This document shows positions 8,101-8,904 of a stretch of 8,904 nucleotides of DNA, one piece after another (the stretch's first letter is position 1; the number at the start of each line of letters is the position of its first letter). A model generated the notes under the pieces. It saw only the letters and a program-made list of their open reading frames with translations, had not been told where the DNA came from and made no database searches. The stretch comes from Bacteroidota bacterium (GTDB lineage Bacteria > Bacteroidota > Bacteroidia > Bacteroidales > VadinHA17), in NCBI GenBank assembly GCA_012838685.1, contig DUOU01000190.1:1-8904 (forward strand), given 5' to 3'. The translations under genes and the position numbers were made by a program.

Positions 8101-8335
8101 CCATAACCGCGACTTTGGATAGGTCCTTGCCCGCCAGAAGTGTAAATAGCCTGGTCAGTATCATGAAGAGAGCGCAACCAGGTGGATGGCCCACCTCAAG
8201 TTTGAACCCGGTGGCTATAAACTCACCGCAATCCCATAGGCTGGCGGTTGGTTCAACGGTAAGCAGATAAGTTGTTGATGCTATCAAGAATACCACCCAT
8301 CCGGTAATGTTGTTTATCTGCCTGTATCTGTTCAT
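5126..8335 (-). CDS. DUF2723 multi-pass membrane protein, putative protein O-mannosyltransferase (TMEM260-like)
   Basis: This 1069-residue inner-membrane protein belongs to the DUF2723 family, which is abundant in Bacteroidota. The human member TMEM260 is an O-mannosyltransferase, so a GT-C type glycosyltransferase role is likely; substrate and acceptor are unknown. The N-terminus has a membrane helix (about 11-29), then LWDCGEFIATGFKLEVGHPPG (33-53), whose acidic D35 and E38 are candidate catalytic residues in the first periplasmic loop. Further hydrophobic segments follow to about residue 357, then a long non-membrane loop (about 360-545), then three more membrane helices (about 552-568, 577-593, 608-650). 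QTPEQPRERDYAYVGS (595-610) and SNGDNDTFPLWYAQEVE (688-704) are family landmarks. The C-terminal region is soluble and ends in TPR-like helices (about 930-1010). The ATG at 8333-8335 gives a standard family start. It points toward mod but is separated by 275 bp, so it is probably a separate transcription unit. Confidence 0.85.
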   Translation of the reverse strand: MNRYRQINNITGWVVFLIASTTYLLTVEPTASLWDCGEFIATGFKLEVGHPPGCALFMILTRLFTLLAGKDLSKVAVMANSLSALMSAFTVLFLFWTISHLAKKILTRNNDQLSSSSIIAIMGAGIVGSLAFAFTDSFWFSAVEGEVYATSSFFTAIVVWAILRWEDCADEADSSRWIVLVFYLMGLSIGVHLLTLLTLPAIFLIWYFKKREFSWKGFLATVVLSFILLALFIWGIIPGLVTISTKFDLFFVNKLGLPVNSGMVSHIILMFLLLFYAVWLSIESNNLQKNRIIFISALFFTGIWVVSKNTFLNIFVLASTSLVVWILANRSRETTNLLFSSLLVIMIGFSSTAIIVIRPSAGTPLNENNPSNPFSLLYYLNREQYGSNPLFIGPYYNAPIKADKVTNPVYAYNGEKYVITHNSFDREYDDRFVTLFPRMYSTSPTHIEYYKSWGGDNGVPVAVTDPVTGDKNLVKVPSFRDNLKFMFSYQFGFMYMRYFLWNFSGKQNDTQGTGGAFEGNWITGFDFIDNFRVGTSKNLPASMAGDTSRNRYFMLPFLLGLFGLFFQLNKDNKGWWSVLFLFIMTGLAIVFYLNQTPEQPRERDYAYVGSFYFFSVWIGLGMLAIFEWISKLVGNKISAIVSTIICLFVPLILAAENWDDHDRSGRYLTRDVAFNYLESCAPDAILFSNGDNDTFPLWYAQEVEDKRTDIRVCNLMLLNTDWYIEQMKKQAYKSAPLPITLPLEKYYDGINNYVYIVERTKEPVEAATLIDWIMSQNTQTKARTRDGEYLDIVPSRTVRIPVDPGKVIASGVVDISDSSKIVPYIDINLSGSYITKSQLLILDILAHNEWERPIYFVSGYSNDVMGLEEYFQLEGLAYRLVPIKSHNNGWLDYGAIAADIMYDNMMNKFAWGGANDPKVNIDYHHQRNISVIRARLNYAKLAIALAEKGEQDKANKVLDRCMEALPLDKILYDPYVGNIIEAYFKAGNRDKAIQMVADMRSHYYEEIDYFLGQESYLVKSAEYNIQMALQNLSTAASACLGNGEEGLGGEISRDINNYYSRFTAIIGSI

Positions 8336-8372
8336 CAGCTAACGTCTTATATTGCTGGAGGGCGAATTTAGC

Positions 8373-8380
8373 CAAATTTA
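8373..8380 (-). promoter_or_regulatory. Putative -7 box for the DUF2723 gene
   Basis: The minus strand reads TAAATTTG, matching TAnnTTTG, and ends 37 bp before the ATG at 8335. A TTTG lies 15 bp upstream, closer than the usual spacing of about 19-21 for the -33 element, so the match is partial. It sits in the 125-bp divergent intergenic region, the expected place for this gene's promoter. Confidence 0.35.
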
Positions 8381-8436
8381 TATAAAGGGAGAGATCAAAT
8401 ATGCGAATATGGAGGAAATAAGAGCGGGGAATTGTC

Positions 8437-8444
8437 TATTTTTG
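8437..8444 (+). promoter_or_regulatory. Putative -7 box for the HExxH protein gene
   Basis: The plus strand reads TATTTTTG, an exact TAnnTTTG match, ending 16 bp before the ATG at 8461. That leaves a leader of only about 10 nt, and no TTG sits at the expected upstream distance, so support is weak. Together with the box on the other strand it would make 8336-8460 a short divergent promoter region. Confidence 0.3.
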
Positions 8445-8460
8445 GCCCATATTGATACAA

Positions 8461-8904
8461 ATGAGATTTTTAGGAGCGATATTGATATTTCTATTTTTGC
8501 CGCTCGCGCTATTTTCCCAATATTATGATATCGGAGAGGATCCCGGAAATATTAAATGGTTGAAAATAGAGACGGGAAGGTTTAAAGTAATATTTCCCGA
8601 GAGTTATGGGGATGAGGGGCAACTGCTAGCCAGGAAACTGGAGCTGGCATATGAGGAGCTTAAAGGGGACTTCAACTATTTGGACTTTAATATACCGGTA
8701 GTTGTCCATAGTTATTCCACCCGAACGAACGGCACGGTAGTCTGGGCACCCAAAAGAATAGAACTTTATCCCTCTCCGGGCGAACATGATATGCCTGTGG
8801 ATCCGGTTGAACAGCTTGCTATCCATGAATTGACACATGTGTTCCAGGTATCATCGATGAAAAAAGGGATTTCAAAGGTAGGCAGAACTATTTTGGGTGA
8901 GCAC
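8461..8904 (+). CDS. Secreted HExxH metallopeptidase-like protein (N-terminal part; runs off window)
   Basis: An open frame of 148 codons starts at the ATG at 8461 and continues past the window end. Residues 1-19 form a signal peptide with a long hydrophobic core, ending in ALFS before Q20, a cleavage context common in Bacteroidota. The mature part begins with WLKIETGRFKVIFPESY (33-49). It continues to a zinc-binding HELTH at 122-126, preceded by DPVEQLAIHE (114-123). This layout resembles large Bacteroidota exported proteins in which a peptidase-like N-terminal domain precedes TolB/WD40-like repeats and sometimes an outer-membrane barrel. I recall the family only by pattern, so those later domains are inferred. 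The third zinc ligand is not visible. The ATG was chosen because the signal peptide begins immediately. It is divergent from the DUF2723 gene across 125 bp. Its substrate is unknown, and catalytic activity is likely but not shown. Confidence 0.75.
   Translation, partial: MRFLGAILIFLFLPLALFSQYYDIGEDPGNIKWLKIETGRFKVIFPESYGDEGQLLARKLELAYEELKGDFNYLDFNIPVVVHSYSTRTNGTVVWAPKRIELYPSPGEHDMPVDPVEQLAIHELTHVFQVSSMKKGISKVGRTILGEH

Overview
The window looks like a chromosome fragment of a member of the Bacteroidota. The evidence is a very large DUF2723-type membrane protein with the motifs seen in that phylum, a secreted HExxH protein whose likely cleavage site puts Gln at +1 (S^Q), promoter-like TAnnTTTG boxes, and weak or absent Shine-Dalgarno sites. 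No rRNA, tRNA, CRISPR array or complete insertion sequence was found.

Left part (1 to about 4850, all minus strand): a Type III restriction-modification locus in the order mod (2832-4850), a RhuM-family gene (2268-2828) and res (1-2138, cut by the window edge). Mod is a beta-class adenine methyltransferase carrying the DNA recognition domain. Res is the SF2 helicase/translocase and endonuclease subunit. Its N-terminal 712 residues, with all major helicase motifs, lie in the window; the nuclease domain lies outside. The gene between them is a truncated RhuM homologue. Its last C-terminal codons survive in another frame between 2277 and 2138, which suggests an internal deletion at a short repeat plus a one-base slip. 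In the reconstructed reading, the lost stop codon would overlap the res start as TAATG.

Middle (4851-5125): a 275-bp spacer with a likely mod promoter, a 13-nt palindrome at its upstream element, a second unrelated 13-nt palindrome, and no convincing gene. It lies between the AT-rich R-M locus and the more GC-rich chromosomal genes.

Right part: a complete 1069-residue DUF2723 multi-pass membrane protein (5126-8335, minus), a relative of the TMEM260 O-mannosyltransferase family. Divergent from it is the start of a secreted HExxH metallopeptidase-like protein (8461-8904, plus, cut by the edge). These two look like resident chromosomal genes, with the R-M locus probably the acquired neighbour.

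No wholly new system is evident. The most unusual feature is the RhuM gene embedded in the Type III operon and the apparent decay of its 3' half.
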